This document shows positions 1 through 8,947 of a stretch of 31,831 nucleotides of DNA, one piece after another. The stretch is from Gammaproteobacteria bacterium UBA7449 (lineage in GTDB: Bacteria; Pseudomonadota; Gammaproteobacteria; Pseudomonadales; Pseudohongiellaceae), in NCBI GenBank assembly GCA_002477465.1, contig DLPV01000040.1:1-31831 (forward strand), read 5' to 3'. Numbering within the stretch: the first letter of the stretch is position 1; each line of letters opens with the position of its first letter. Both the position numbers and the translations under genes were made by a program. The notes beneath the pieces are model-generated. The model had not been told where the DNA came from. It did no database searches and saw only the letters and a list, made by a program, of their open reading frames with translations.

Positions 1-89
1 ATGCGACTGAAACTGTCTTAAGGGCATAGTAGAAAATCATTGTGCTTCTCTTTGTAGATGCTTTTTCTATCTTTTTAGTATGTTGATTT

Positions 90-103
90 CTGACTTCGGT
101 CAG
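90..103. other. small stem-loop with TTCG loop
   Basis: CTGAC-TTCG-GTCAG forms a perfect five-base-pair stem closed by a TTCG tetraloop. It lies 20 bases beyond the stop of the leftward oxygenase-like gene. No T-run follows it in that gene's direction, so it is a poor rho-independent terminator, but it could stabilise an mRNA end. The rest of 1-122 is AT-rich and shows no gene. Confidence 0.4.
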
Positions 104-122
104 CCTAAAAAATAAGTACTGG

Positions 123-806
123 CTATCGGTTGTAGAATGAGCGACCAAATACAGTGAGCAGTAATCGGTTGAGCAAAGTATTACTCTGTCGCTGCAGATA
201 GCGGGTAAAAACGTGATTGATCAGGAAGGGAAACATGAGTGACAGTTTGCGGCTGAGCCATTCATAGCCCAGGGCTATGGAAGTTGTCTCCCGCTTGTCT
301 ACATCGATGCCCTGCAACTCCGCCAGCAGAGGTAAATCGTTCCGGTGCGCGATCTTGTACTGAACCGCCAGGCGTTGCGGGTCTCTTGATATTACCCCGG
401 CGTGCAAAACGTCGCAGTGAAACAGCACCGCTTTGGCCTGGGTGGAATCTATGACCCTGGGGGCACCCCAGACAAACGGCACCGAAGCCTGGCTGCCCGG
501 TACCACGCTCAGTAACTTACCCTCGCTACCATAGCTGATCAGTGTGTAGACCGGATGCCTGGTCTTGAACAGAAATGGGCTGCTGGTGACGTCGCGGTGA
601 AACGTGGACAGGGAGCAGCCGGTGATGGAATAGCGGTAGTCCAGAAACTCATAGCCCACAGGTAGGCGCTGCAGTACCGCCTGTTTATCGAAGATTGGAA
701 ACAGTTCAACCCCGTCGGCACTCAAGGTGAGCGGCCGCGCGAGGTTCGGCTCTCTGCAGGTGTAAAGCAACAAGCCGAAAACAATTGCGGTAAAAATCCA
801 GATCAT
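123..806 (-). CDS. membrane-anchored 2OG-Fe(II) oxygenase-like protein (PhyH-like)
   Basis: A 227-residue protein that begins with a hydrophobic segment (residues 1-15), probably an inner-membrane anchor rather than a cleaved signal. The rest carries the spacing of a non-haem iron, 2-oxoglutarate oxygenase: an HxD pair at H70-R71-D72 in FHRDV, a distal histidine H135 in DVLHAG and an arginine R145 ten residues later that could hold 2-oxoglutarate. This resembles the phytanoyl-CoA dioxygenase group, but it is shorter than usual (about 250-300) and I cannot name a substrate. The start has GGAG seven bases upstream. It lies 62 bases downstream of the prolyl oligopeptidase on the same strand and may be co-transcribed with it. 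The C-terminus is rich in hydrophobic and basic residues. The fold is inferred from motifs only. Confidence 0.6.
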   Translation of the reverse strand: MIWIFTAIVFGLLLYTCREPNLARPLTLSADGVELFPIFDKQAVLQRLPVGYEFLDYRYSITGCSLSTFHRDVTSSPFLFKTRHPVYTLISYGSEGKLLSVVPGSQASVPFVWGAPRVIDSTQAKAVLFHCDVLHAGVISRDPQRLAVQYKIAHRNDLPLLAELQGIDVDKRETTSIALGYEWLSRKLSLMFPFLINHVFTRYLQRQSNTLLNRLLLTVFGRSFYNR

Positions 807-868
807 TGAAACTCCGGTTTATGTCGAGGCCTTAGTCTTATCACGCGACTACACGCCCAGCTGCGTAC

Positions 869-3070
869 TTAATCATCCAATTGCTGAAGCAGGTACACCA
901 CTTCCATGGCCTGGGTGACCGCCAGCTGACCGAGATTGGCACCACCGCCGTGTCCACCTTCGGCGTTCTCGAAGTAAATCAGCTCATGCCCCTGCTCCAG
1001 CATGCGCGCCGCCATCTTGCGCGCGTGACCGGGATGGACGCGGTCATCCTTGGGGTTAGTCCAAAGGAAAATCTCTGGATAGTTAGCGTCAGCTCGCACA
1101 TTTTGATAGGGGGAGTATTCAGAGATGAAATCATAATGCGCTGGAATATCGGGATTACCGTATTCCGCAGTCCAACTGGCACCAGCTAGCAGCAAGTGAT
1201 AGCGCAGCATGTCGATGAGAGGCACTGCGCTGATAATCGCATTGTAGAGATCCGGGCGCTGCACCATGGCGGCGGTAACCAGCAGCCCACCATTGCTGCC
1301 GCCGGTTATGCCCAGATGTGCGGGGCTGGTGAGTCCACGTTCTATGATGTCTTCCGCTACCGCAATAAAATCGTCGAATACGCGCTGGCGGTTCTCCAGC
1401 AGAGCAGTCTGGTGCCACTGCGGACCGTATTCTCCACCACCGCGGATATTGGCCAGCACATAAGCGCCGCCCTGCTGTAGCCAGACCTGACTCTGGGCTG
1501 ACACATAAGCCGGCGTGCGTGACAGTTCGAAACCGCCGTATGCCGTGAGTCGGGTAGGTGTTGAACCATCCATCGGCGCATCGGCGGCGCGCACGATGTA
1601 ATAGGGGATTGAGGTCCCGTCGGCACTGGCCACGAATTGCTGTTCCACCAGATAGGGCTCGGCATCAAACTGCGGTGCCAGCGCCTTGATGGCTTCGGGT
1701 TGTTCATCACCGTTTACGAGATACAGTGTTGACGGGGTCAGGAAGCTCTGATAACTGACCATCAGGGTATCGCTGTAATCATCGGCGCTCACCAGGCGAA
1801 TTGCGCCGTTGTCCGGCAACTCAATGGTGGCGACAGACCAGGCCGGCTCGGCGCCTGCGCCTGAACGCACCCGCAGCAATTTGCCGGAAACATCCTTCAG
1901 GGCGCTTATGTAGATCGAGTCGCGAGTCATGGCGACGGCACTGATGGCATCCAGCTCGTCGTTAACGTTAGGGTCGAGGATAACGCTAACTTCGGTGGCA
2001 GCACTGTTGCTAATGCTGCTTGCAAGGTCCATGGCGATCAGGCTGCCGGCGGGGTAGGTGACATCTTCTGTCGGTGACCAGTCACTCCGCATAAGCGCGA
2101 TCAGTTTGTCTCCAAACACCCCCTGTAAATTGACGTCGATGGGAAAAGGGATTTCCGCCAATGCGCCATCGGGTGTCACCAGCCAGTTCTGTTCGGTAAA
2201 GAAATCAGGGCGGCGCGTCACGAAGCTGTAGCGCGCGTCGTCTTCGGCCACCGTATTGATGCCTACACTCATATCCTCCAACCCGACTTCGATGATCTGC
2301 TCGGCATCGTTGATATCGGTGCCGCGGCGCCACAGGCGCAGGGTGCGGGCGTAGCCGGAAGTGGTGACGGAACCGGGCCCGAAGTCGGTGCCAATAATCA
2401 GCGTGTTCGCATCGACCCAATCCACGTTGGTCTTGGCTTCGTCGACGCTAAATCCCCCATCGACAAAGTTTTTGTTTTCCAGATCGAACTCCCGCAACAC
2501 CACGGCATCCTTGCCGCCATCGCTTAGCCGCAGCAGGCAGTGCGAAGGGTTACCCGGCAAGCAGGTTCTGCCCTTGTAGACCCAGTTGGCATTTTCCACC
2601 GTGGCCAGAAGATCAATATCGATCACTGTTTCCCACCGCGGATTATCGGAACGGTAGCTGTCCAGGCTGGTGCGCCGAAGCAGTCCACGAATATGTTCGT
2701 CGTCCTGCCAGTAGTTATACACCTGACCATTAACTAGGCCCGGCGTCGGGATACGATCGTCCGAGGTCAGCACCATCTCGATGGCGTCCCGAATGCCTTC
2801 GAAGCGAGGGTCTCCCTGCAGTCGTGGTGTGGACAGAGCGTTTCGCTCGGCAGCCCAGGTCAGCGCTTCCTCCCCTTCAACTTCTTCAAGCCAGATAAAG
2901 GGGTCCTCCAGATTTGGTTCTGACTCAGGCTCGGCGGTAGTCAGTGGGGTTGTTTCTGGCTCGCTGGGGTTTTTAAGAGAACTAACCGCACTGTCTTCAG
3001 GAGAGCCGCAAGCCGCCAGCAGGGCAGCGAGGGTGAACGAGATCGTTAATGGCCTGATGTTGGATAACAT
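869..3070 (-). CDS. prolyl oligopeptidase family serine peptidase (S9A), lipoprotein
   Basis: A 733-residue S9-family peptidase expected to cut short peptides, mostly after proline. The N-terminus is a lipoprotein signal with lipobox LLAAC (Cys21), then an acidic Ser/Thr/Glu/Pro linker, so the enzyme should sit on the outer or inner membrane facing the periplasm. Residues of about 60-470 form the expected beta-propeller gate. The C-terminal alpha/beta-hydrolase domain has the nucleophile in GGSNGG (Ser592), the acid in the DDRV motif (Asp675/676) and His707 in EGGHGGG. All three catalytic positions are present and length fits the family. The start has GGAG seven to ten bases upstream. A truncated DUF2277 reading frame ends 23 bases upstream on the same strand, suggesting a former operon. 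Most S9A enzymes are cytosolic, so a lipoprotein form suggests peptide scavenging (inference). Confidence 0.93.
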   Translation of the reverse strand: MLSNIRPLTISFTLAALLAACGSPEDSAVSSLKNPSEPETTPLTTAEPESEPNLEDPFIWLEEVEGEEALTWAAERNALSTPRLQGDPRFEGIRDAIEMVLTSDDRIPTPGLVNGQVYNYWQDDEHIRGLLRRTSLDSYRSDNPRWETVIDIDLLATVENANWVYKGRTCLPGNPSHCLLRLSDGGKDAVVLREFDLENKNFVDGGFSVDEAKTNVDWVDANTLIIGTDFGPGSVTTSGYARTLRLWRRGTDINDAEQIIEVGLEDMSVGINTVAEDDARYSFVTRRPDFFTEQNWLVTPDGALAEIPFPIDVNLQGVFGDKLIALMRSDWSPTEDVTYPAGSLIAMDLASSISNSAATEVSVILDPNVNDELDAISAVAMTRDSIYISALKDVSGKLLRVRSGAGAEPAWSVATIELPDNGAIRLVSADDYSDTLMVSYQSFLTPSTLYLVNGDEQPEAIKALAPQFDAEPYLVEQQFVASADGTSIPYYIVRAADAPMDGSTPTRLTAYGGFELSRTPAYVSAQSQVWLQQGGAYVLANIRGGGEYGPQWHQTALLENRQRVFDDFIAVAEDIIERGLTSPAHLGITGGSNGGLLVTAAMVQRPDLYNAIISAVPLIDMLRYHLLLAGASWTAEYGNPDIPAHYDFISEYSPYQNVRADANYPEIFLWTNPKDDRVHPGHARKMAARMLEQGHELIYFENAEGGHGGGANLGQLAVTQAMEVVYLLQQLDD

Positions 3071-3093
3071 TTCATACTCCGTAAAATATTTGC

Positions 3094-3195
3094 TTATTCG
3101 CTGACGGCAATAGCGAAACGTTTGGCAGCGACACGAATCTCGGCACCGGTGGAGGGCGGCTCGAAGTTAAACAAGGTTTTTATCTTCAGGCACAT
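3094..3195 (-). pseudogene. truncated DUF2277 family gene
   Basis: A 33-residue frame starting MCLKIKTLFNFEPPSTGAEI, which matches the highly conserved N-terminus of DUF2277 (typically MCRNIKTLFNFEPPAT..EIRAAA), a family of about 65-90 residues of unknown function. It ends at TAA after ...FAIAVSE, roughly where the family would continue with its SGF..PSKAN..AF core, and no continuation is visible before the next gene starts 23 bases on. The start has a strong GAGAGGTGA ribosome site, so the fragment may still be translated. I call it a C-terminally truncated gene; a genuine short variant is less likely. Confidence 0.7.
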
Positions 3196-3312
3196 GGTCA
3201 CCTCTCGATTAGTAAGTGCGATTGGTAAGCGAGGCTGATGGGCGCCAGGTGCCCATGCTAGAACAAGCGCGGCAAAGATGAAACTATGGCCAACTGGCCG
3301 ACTAGGAAATGC

Positions 3313-3639
3313 CTAGGAGAGCGCTATCACGTCCGGGCTGTAGCTAGTCACCATGACCACCTTCCACTGCCCATCCTGTTTCATGACGAGGTAAGTAGCA
3401 CCCAGTTTTTCCATCTCCGCCACAAACTGCTTGCGGTGTTCCAGCGCTTCCGGACCAAAGTTGGAGTAGGTGTCATGCAGATATTCTTAAAAGCCACAGC
3501 CAACCAGGAAGAGCTGAGTTAATTCGCGATTAGCCACCAGCTGCAGGGCCTTTTTGACCTCGGTTGGCTGATGCTATGGGTTGTCGCGAAAATCGTTGTA
3601 TACATCCAACACAATGAGTATGTTCTGAAAATCGCTCAT
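3313..3639 (-). pseudogene. universal-stress-protein-like gene with two in-frame nonsense codons
   Basis: A continuous leftward frame of 109 codons broken only by TAG at codon 22 and TAA at codon 51. It opens MSDFQNILIVLDVYNDFRDN, typical of a UspA-type first strand, and the middle reads QPTEVKKALQLVANREL then LFLVGCGF. After the second stop come EYLHDTYSNFGPEALEHRKQ and a C-terminal KQDGQWKVVMVTSYSPDV. A strong AAGGAG site lies eight bases before the ATG. An intact frame on both sides of the stops points to recent inactivation by point mutation. The Usp assignment rests on the N-terminal pattern; the C-terminal WKVVMVTSYSPD stretch could also suggest an NTF2/SnoaL-like protein. 3196-3312 holds no gene, only a weak ATGGGC/GCCCAT hairpin near 3239-3257. 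Confidence 0.6.
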
Positions 3640-3806
3640 AAGCGGTTTCTCCTTAAAATGCCTCTGATTAGGCGGCTGTTTCTGCGCGGGATTACGGCGA
3701 GAAAACAACGATATAATGGATTCAGCATAGCATTACTGAATGGGGAACACCTGCCAATTCGGTAATGACATTGAGGCAGATCATAGGGTGTCAGGCAGAG
3801 GTCAGC
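3640..3806. promoter_or_regulatory. divergent intergenic region
   Basis: AT-rich 167 bases between the leftward usp-like pseudogene and the rightward methyltransferase. It must hold the rightward promoter; a plausible -10 is TATAAT at 3711-3716, but I see no convincing -35 at the right spacing. Confidence 0.35.
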
Positions 3807-4328
3807 ATGGAAAACGATAACAGCAAACAAACAACTGAATCACACACCGAGCAAACAACAGAGAACAAACGCCGTAAACACGCAGCCGTAAAATTCCCGC
3901 CCCCCGCGATATTTGTGCTGCTTATTCTGCTTGGCTTCGTCTTGAGTTTTATCATGCCTCTGGATACTGGCTTGCCGCTCGCGCTTGCATCGCTAGGCTG
4001 GGTGTTTATTGCTGCGGGGATCGCTATCGCCCTCATCGTGGCCGGTGTATTCAAGCGTGCGAATACCGCCATCGAGCCCTGGAAGCCAACTACCGCGCTG
4101 GTCACCGATGGCCTCTATGCCTGGTCCCGGAATCCCATCTACGCAGGATTCTGTCTGTTTAATTTTGGCGTCGGTATTGCGGCCAATAATCTGTGGATCG
4201 TGCTGTCGATTTTTGTAGGTGCTTGGCTTGTCTATAAAGTGGCGATTGAGAAAGAAGAACGTTACCTGGAGCAGGAATTCGGGCAGGAGTATCTGGACTA
4301 CAAGGCCCGGGTTCGACGCTGGCTCTAG
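3807..4328 (+). CDS. isoprenylcysteine carboxyl methyltransferase (ICMT/PEMT)-like membrane protein
   Basis: A 173-residue integral membrane protein of the ICMT/phospholipid methyltransferase superfamily, which uses S-adenosylmethionine in the membrane. After a polar Thr/Lys-rich N-terminus (residues 1-30) there are hydrophobic segments at about 31-50, 55-78 and 110-140. The family signature follows: LVTDGLYAWSRNPIYAGF, then a C-terminal EKEERYLEQEFGQEYLDYKARVRRWL-type tail split here as EEERYLEQEFG-like and YKARVRRW motifs. I chose ATG 3807 because AGAGGT lies about eight bases before it; an ATG at 3765 in the same frame lacks a good site. The bacterial substrate is unknown. It is convergent with the phosphoesterase, whose stop is 60 bases away. 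Confidence 0.85.
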   Translation: MENDNSKQTTESHTEQTTENKRRKHAAVKFPPPAIFVLLILLGFVLSFIMPLDTGLPLALASLGWVFIAAGIAIALIVAGVFKRANTAIEPWKPTTALVTDGLYAWSRNPIYAGFCLFNFGVGIAANNLWIVLSIFVGAWLVYKVAIEKEERYLEQEFGQEYLDYKARVRRWL

Positions 4329-4388
4329 GCCATTCTCTGGAACCTGCTTTAAGCTCTGCGCTAAACCCGATCACAGGCGAGAGAGCAT

Positions 4389-6092
4389 TCACTGATTGTC
4401 GAGAATCTCGAACGTAAAACTGCCGCGCTGGCGCTGGCCGAACTCATCCTCTGTCGTTACGATGACATGGTGTAAGCCTGTGGCCATATTATTGGGAAGC
4501 GCGAGCTCCCAGATATGTGACGACAGGTGGGGGCGACCATAGGCGTCATCGGTGTCGGCAAAACGGCGATGTGCCCTCTCCACATAGGGGTCAGTGCGCA
4601 CTGTATAGATCATCGGTGTAGGAGCATCACCATCAAGTGCAGCCCAGACTTTATCACGCAAGCCGCCATCGAAAAGGTTAACCACTAATCTAGTATCAGA
4701 CTGTAGCTGGCCGCGATTCACGCTACCTTCTGCAGGTGATTCCAGCAGAGGGTCGAGGGTAATGCGCAGGCGCTGATTCGCATCGGGGCCAAACGGGAAG
4801 GGGATGAATTCTGGGGACAGGTCAGTACCGGCGAAGTGGAACACATAGAAACCATTGGGGTTGCCGTCTTCCATCATGGCATCACGTACACCGCGCAGAT
4901 CTGCTGGACCACGGGTCCAGCCGTTGCCACGCACTTCCGCCAGGGTGTGCGCCAACCAGGGTTGGCCACTCCAGCCGTGCTGGTGATTCACTTCTACTTT
5001 CCAGCTGCTGCTGGTGTCGTGGCCGGCAATGCCATAGATATTGGGAAACGGTGCCAGAATATCCAACAAAGCCTGAAAGTTTTCCGTATTGGGGCCGGTA
5101 GCGCGGTTGCCGAATTCATCTTCTGTTTCAGCGACCAGCGGGATATGGGTAGCAATCACAATGAGCTTATTCGGATCGATCAGGGCCAGGTCGGCAGTCA
5201 GCCACTGCAGCTGATTTTCAGTAATAAACCCACGGTAGCGACCGCTGGCAAACTCTTCGCCCAGGCCGGCGTATTCTACGTTGTTCAGAGCCACAAAGTG
5301 GGTATCGCCATGGTTGAACGAATAGTAGGTCGGGCCAAAATGGCTCTTGTAGGTTTCATTGGCGAATCTTGCGTCTGGCGAGTTGTAGTTCACGTCGTGA
5401 TTGCCCGGCAGGTACCACTGAGGAATCTCCATCAGCCCCATCATGACCTTGTGGCGATCATAGATGGCGAGATTGTCATTGGCGACATCTCCAACTGTGA
5501 TGCCGAAGTCGACTCCATAGGGATTACCAATCAAGGGGTTGATCAGGTCTTCTCGCAACATATCCTGGCTGAGATCGACACGCGCCTGGGTATCGGCGAA
5601 ACCATGGGCGGTAAAAACACCGCTGTCGCTGCTATCGGGTAGCAGGCCAAAGTTGATTGCATCAGGCAGAGGGCCGGTGGGCTCGATCACGGGAAATAAC
5701 CACTCTACCGCGGTGCCGCGAATCTCGGAGGGTGTGCCTTCGGGGTAGTGTCGGTAGAAAAACTGCGGTACCTGGTTGGCATCAACCGGCACGGCATATC
5801 CCGCGGGTTTGCTGATGAATAGAATCTCGGTAGGGGCCAGGTCAATTTCATAGCGGCCATTGCTATCGCTGGTCACAACCCGGCAACCATTACTAATGGC
5901 AATGTCCGGGACACCGGGTTCGCGCCGATCAAACCGTCCGTTGCGATTTAGGTCAACGTAGACCGAGCCGGTCGCGGATGCCACGTTGATTCGATTGCGG
6001 TCGCATTGCGCAGCGGCATCAGGCACAAGCACTGCCACACTGAGCAGGGCAAGGGTGGTGGTTTTTGCAATCCAGGTCGCTTGTGACATCAT
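4389..6092 (-). CDS. exported calcineurin-like metallophosphoesterase with N- and C-terminal accessory domains
   Basis: A 567-residue secreted phosphoesterase with signal peptide (residues 1-28, cut after AAA). Residues 40-150 look like a SdrD/Cna-B-type or calcineurin-N beta domain: GSVYVDLNRNGRFD is a typical opening for such repeats. The catalytic domain has GDVANDN (201-207), GNHDVNY (230-236), ATHIP with His316 and AGHD with His358. The first metal motif reads ADTQ (166-169) instead of DxH, a substitution also seen in some of these exported three-domain proteins. The C-terminal part matches the calcineurin C-terminal domain by position. The substrate is unknown; phosphate release from extracellular esters is plausible. 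The start is 87 bases from the divergent thiolase-like gene. Confidence 0.88.
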   Translation of the reverse strand: MMSQATWIAKTTTLALLSVAVLVPDAAAQCDRNRINVASATGSVYVDLNRNGRFDRREPGVPDIAISNGCRVVTSDSNGRYEIDLAPTEILFISKPAGYAVPVDANQVPQFFYRHYPEGTPSEIRGTAVEWLFPVIEPTGPLPDAINFGLLPDSSDSGVFTAHGFADTQARVDLSQDMLREDLINPLIGNPYGVDFGITVGDVANDNLAIYDRHKVMMGLMEIPQWYLPGNHDVNYNSPDARFANETYKSHFGPTYYSFNHGDTHFVALNNVEYAGLGEEFASGRYRGFITENQLQWLTADLALIDPNKLIVIATHIPLVAETEDEFGNRATGPNTENFQALLDILAPFPNIYGIAGHDTSSSWKVEVNHQHGWSGQPWLAHTLAEVRGNGWTRGPADLRGVRDAMMEDGNPNGFYVFHFAGTDLSPEFIPFPFGPDANQRLRITLDPLLESPAEGSVNRGQLQSDTRLVVNLFDGGLRDKVWAALDGDAPTPMIYTVRTDPYVERAHRRFADTDDAYGRPHLSSHIWELALPNNMATGLHHVIVTTEDEFGQRQRGSFTFEILDNQ

Positions 6093-6179
6093 GAGGGCTT
6101 CCCTTGATTTTTATCTCAGTATGCCTGAATCAGCTGACAGTACCATGACAGCAGCGCAAACTGTAGCGCAGGTAATCTC
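6093..6179. promoter_or_regulatory. short divergent promoter region
   Basis: These 87 bases separate the divergent phosphoesterase and thiolase-like starts and must contain both promoters unless transcription comes from further away. I see no confident -35/-10 pair. Confidence 0.35.
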
Positions 6180-7742
6180 ATGAAAGATGAACCAGATAAG
6201 ACTTTACCGCCCTCTACTCCAGTGTTGATAGGTGCAGGACAGTTCATGGAAAAAGGCAAGTCGCCGTCTGTGAGCCTGCCACCCATGGGCATTGCGGCGG
6301 CTGCGGGACAGCGGGCATTAGATGACACGGGTGCTCCAAAACAGGTCGCAGCGGCTCTGGATGCACTGGTTTCGGTGCGAATCTTTCCGGATTCCTGGAA
6401 CCGGCCCCGAGATCCAAACCCATTCGGGCGTGCGGAGAACCCGCCTTTTGCCATTGCCAGCAGGCTGGGGGCAGAACCAGAACTGGGAATCTACGGCAAT
6501 GTCGGCGGAAACACACCGCAGAAGTACATCAATGAGATGGCAGTTCGTATTGTCAGGGGCGAAATTGAAATGGCGATGGTGGTCGGTGGTGAAGCCCTGA
6601 AAACCGCACAGCTCGCAGTGCGCGAGGGCATCGACCTGGATTGGCAGGAGCAGGACAACCGGGCATTTGAAGATCGTGGCATCGGTGAGTCACTGTCGAC
6701 TCCCCATGAGTTTGCCCACGGCCTGGGCGTGCCGATCCAAACCTATCCCCTGTTCGAAAATGCGCTGCGCCATCGCGATCAGCACAGCCTGCAGTCCCAC
6801 CTTGCGGCCATGGCCAGCTTGATGCAGCCCTTTAACGCTGTGGCGAGTCAAAACCCTTATGCAAGCTATGGTGAACCGCGCTCGGCACAGGAATTGGCGA
6901 CCGTTACAGCGGAGAATCGCTTTATCTGTCTGCCCTATCCCAAATGGATGAATGCCATGGATGGGGTGAACCAGGGAGCAGCAGTCATACTGACTTCAGT
7001 GGCCAAAGCCAGGGAGCTGGATATAGGGGAAGACAAGTGGGTGTTCCTGCACGGCTGCAGTGAGGCCAACGAGCGGCTGTTGGTGTCGGAGCGCCTGAAC
7101 TATTCGAGTTCACCAGCCCTGGGTATGAATACTCGCCAGGCCCTGGCTATGGCGGGCAAGACCCTGGCGGAGATGGAGTATTTCGATATCTATTCCTGTT
7201 TTCCATCCGCAGTGGCCATCGCCTGCGAAGAACTGGGTCTGGCTTGTGACGATCCCCGCGGCCTAACGGTCACTGGCGGTCTGCCGTTCTTTGGTGGGCC
7301 GGGGAATAATTATTCCCTGCATGGCATCGCCAGCATGGTGGAAAAACTGCGGCGTAAACCCTCCGCATTTGGTCTGATTACGGCCAACGGTGGCTATCTG
7401 ACAAAACACGCTTCCGGCGTGTATTCCTGTCAGCCGCTCGCTTCAGAATGGCAATTACCTGACAGCGACAGCATACAGCGCGAAGTGGATAGCTTGGATT
7501 ATCCGGTTTTTACAGAAACGCCGCAGGGCGATGCCACTATCGAGACTTACACGGTATGCTTCAAGCGAGGCGAGCCTGTTCGCTCGATCGTCATCGGAAG
7601 ATTGCTAACCACGGACGAGAGGTTTGTGGCGAACACGGCAGCAGAACCGCAGCTGTTTGACGATTTGATCAAGCACGATTGGATTGGCCGCCGCGGCCAG
7701 GTGCGCCAATGCGGTGAACTGAACCTGTTTGAACCAGTCTAG
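6180..7742 (+). CDS. acetyl-CoA acetyltransferase / SCP2-thiolase-like protein
   Basis: A 520-residue member of the thiolase superfamily of the type annotated acetyl-CoA acetyltransferase or thiolase-like protein. Recognisable blocks are PVLIGAGQF at the start, GGNTPQ followed by a helix and MVVGGEA, YSCFPSAVAIACEE, GGLPFFGGPGNNYSLHGI, and a C-terminal DUF35-like beta region after about 430. The usual nucleophile motif (CSSG or CASG) is replaced by GGNTPQ, so the N-terminal active cysteine appears absent. The Cys of YSCFP and the His of SLHGI remain. Enzymes of this branch may therefore not perform ordinary thiolysis. It lies upstream of a short-chain dehydrogenase with a 149-base gap. A lipid or CoA-ester role is inferred from family only. 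Confidence 0.87.
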   Translation: MKDEPDKTLPPSTPVLIGAGQFMEKGKSPSVSLPPMGIAAAAGQRALDDTGAPKQVAAALDALVSVRIFPDSWNRPRDPNPFGRAENPPFAIASRLGAEPELGIYGNVGGNTPQKYINEMAVRIVRGEIEMAMVVGGEALKTAQLAVREGIDLDWQEQDNRAFEDRGIGESLSTPHEFAHGLGVPIQTYPLFENALRHRDQHSLQSHLAAMASLMQPFNAVASQNPYASYGEPRSAQELATVTAENRFICLPYPKWMNAMDGVNQGAAVILTSVAKARELDIGEDKWVFLHGCSEANERLLVSERLNYSSSPALGMNTRQALAMAGKTLAEMEYFDIYSCFPSAVAIACEELGLACDDPRGLTVTGGLPFFGGPGNNYSLHGIASMVEKLRRKPSAFGLITANGGYLTKHASGVYSCQPLASEWQLPDSDSIQREVDSLDYPVFTETPQGDATIETYTVCFKRGEPVRSIVIGRLLTTDERFVANTAAEPQLFDDLIKHDWIGRRGQVRQCGELNLFEPV

Positions 7743-7891
7743 CCTGCAAGCTGGTCTGGTAATTGCAAGACCATAATTACCCTGAGCTTCGGGCATCGGG
7801 GCGGTTAACGGTTGTAAGATAACGTGCACTCGACCTGGCACTCCCTCATTGCCAGCTTCAAACCAAAGCTTTAATCAGGAGAAAAGACAGA

Positions 7892-8863
7892 ATGTCTGAA
7901 AGAGTACAACAGAAAATTGGATCTGGGTTTGGGGCCAAGTCCGAACCCGAGGCGGTGCTGGCGGGGATGGACTTGGCAGGTAAGGTCGTCGTGGTAACAG
8001 GTGGCTATTCTGGAATTGGGCTTGAGACTACCCGCGCGCTGGTGAAGGCCGGCGCGAGGGTCCATGTGCCGGTCCGCAGCCCGGAGAAAGCCCAGGCCAA
8101 CCTCGCAGAACTGGGTGCGGCGGTGATTACCGGCGAGATGGATCTGGGTGATCTGGCCAGCGTGCGCCGATATGCCGGGGATCTCGCCGAGGCAGAGCCG
8201 GTGATTGATTTGTTGCTGAACAACGCCGGCATTATGGCCTGTCCGGAAACCCGCGTTGGCAATAACTGGGAGGCCCAGTTCGCAACTAACCATCTAGGAC
8301 ATTTTGTGCTCACCACTCAGCTGCTTCCCAATTTACTGGCGGCAAACGCGCCTCGTGTGGTCTGTCTTTCTTCTATTGCACACCGCCGCTCAGACATCAT
8401 CTGGGACGATGTGCATTTTCAAAAAAATCCTTATGACAAGTGGACGGCCTATGCCCAGTCCAAGACCGCCAATGCGCTGTTTGCTCTGGGTCTGGACATG
8501 AAATATCGGGATCAGGGCCTGCGCGCGTTCTCCGTGCATCCGGGTGGCATCCTGACACCGCTGCAGCGACATCTGCCCAACGTGGAAATGCAGGCGCTGG
8601 GTTGGACCGATGCCGACGGCAATCTCTCGGAGCAGGTTAAAGATTTGTTCAAATCAACTACACAAGGTTGCACAACGACCCTGTGGGCCGCCACCAGTCC
8701 CGCGCTTAATGAAATGGGTGGGCTATATTGCGAAGACTGTGATGTGACAAATCTGGCCACGGCGGATTCAGCGCGCTTCTTTGGCGCAGAGCCTTGGGCA
8801 ACTAGTGAGGAGAGTGCGCAAAGACTCTGGGGCATGACCGAAGAAATGGTCGTCGGGGCCTAG
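7892..8863 (+). CDS. short-chain dehydrogenase/reductase, retinol-dehydrogenase-like
   Basis: A 323-residue NAD(P)-dependent oxidoreductase with a complete SDR core: cofactor motif TGGYSGIG (36-43), NNAG (110-113), the catalytic serine in CLSSIAH (160-161) and YAQSK giving Tyr187 and Lys191. HPGG follows in the expected place. The layout (WxxxxxxNHLGHFVLT, SKTANALF) is typical of the WW-oxidoreductase/retinol dehydrogenase-like subfamily, which is slightly longer than classical 250-residue SDRs. The substrate is unknown. The start is fixed by CAGGAG eleven bases upstream. Gap follows after 84 bases on the same strand, with its own ribosome site. Confidence 0.93.
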   Translation: MSERVQQKIGSGFGAKSEPEAVLAGMDLAGKVVVVTGGYSGIGLETTRALVKAGARVHVPVRSPEKAQANLAELGAAVITGEMDLGDLASVRRYAGDLAEAEPVIDLLLNNAGIMACPETRVGNNWEAQFATNHLGHFVLTTQLLPNLLAANAPRVVCLSSIAHRRSDIIWDDVHFQKNPYDKWTAYAQSKTANALFALGLDMKYRDQGLRAFSVHPGGILTPLQRHLPNVEMQALGWTDADGNLSEQVKDLFKSTTQGCTTTLWAATSPALNEMGGLYCEDCDVTNLATADSARFFGAEPWATSEESAQRLWGMTEEMVVGA

Positions 8864-8947
8864 TGCGATCAGTTTTTAGTAGTTATTTGTGCAACTGATT
8901 GTGTAGCTAAAGAAGTCTTACTGTTTCTTAATTAGAGAGGAATTTCC

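Noticed and set aside
90..103. terminator for the leftward oxygenase-like gene
   Set aside because: A good TTCG-loop stem, but no T-run follows in the gene's direction.
3313..3639. in-frame TAG/TAA read as recoding (pyrrolysine, readthrough)
   Set aside because: Both TAG and TAA occur here, and other broken genes in the window also carry deletions and frameshifts, so ordinary decay is simpler.
4836..5642. 268-codon rightward open frame opposite the phosphoesterase
   Set aside because: The opposite strand encodes a complete motif-bearing phosphoesterase; this frame has no recognisable motif and no ribosome site.
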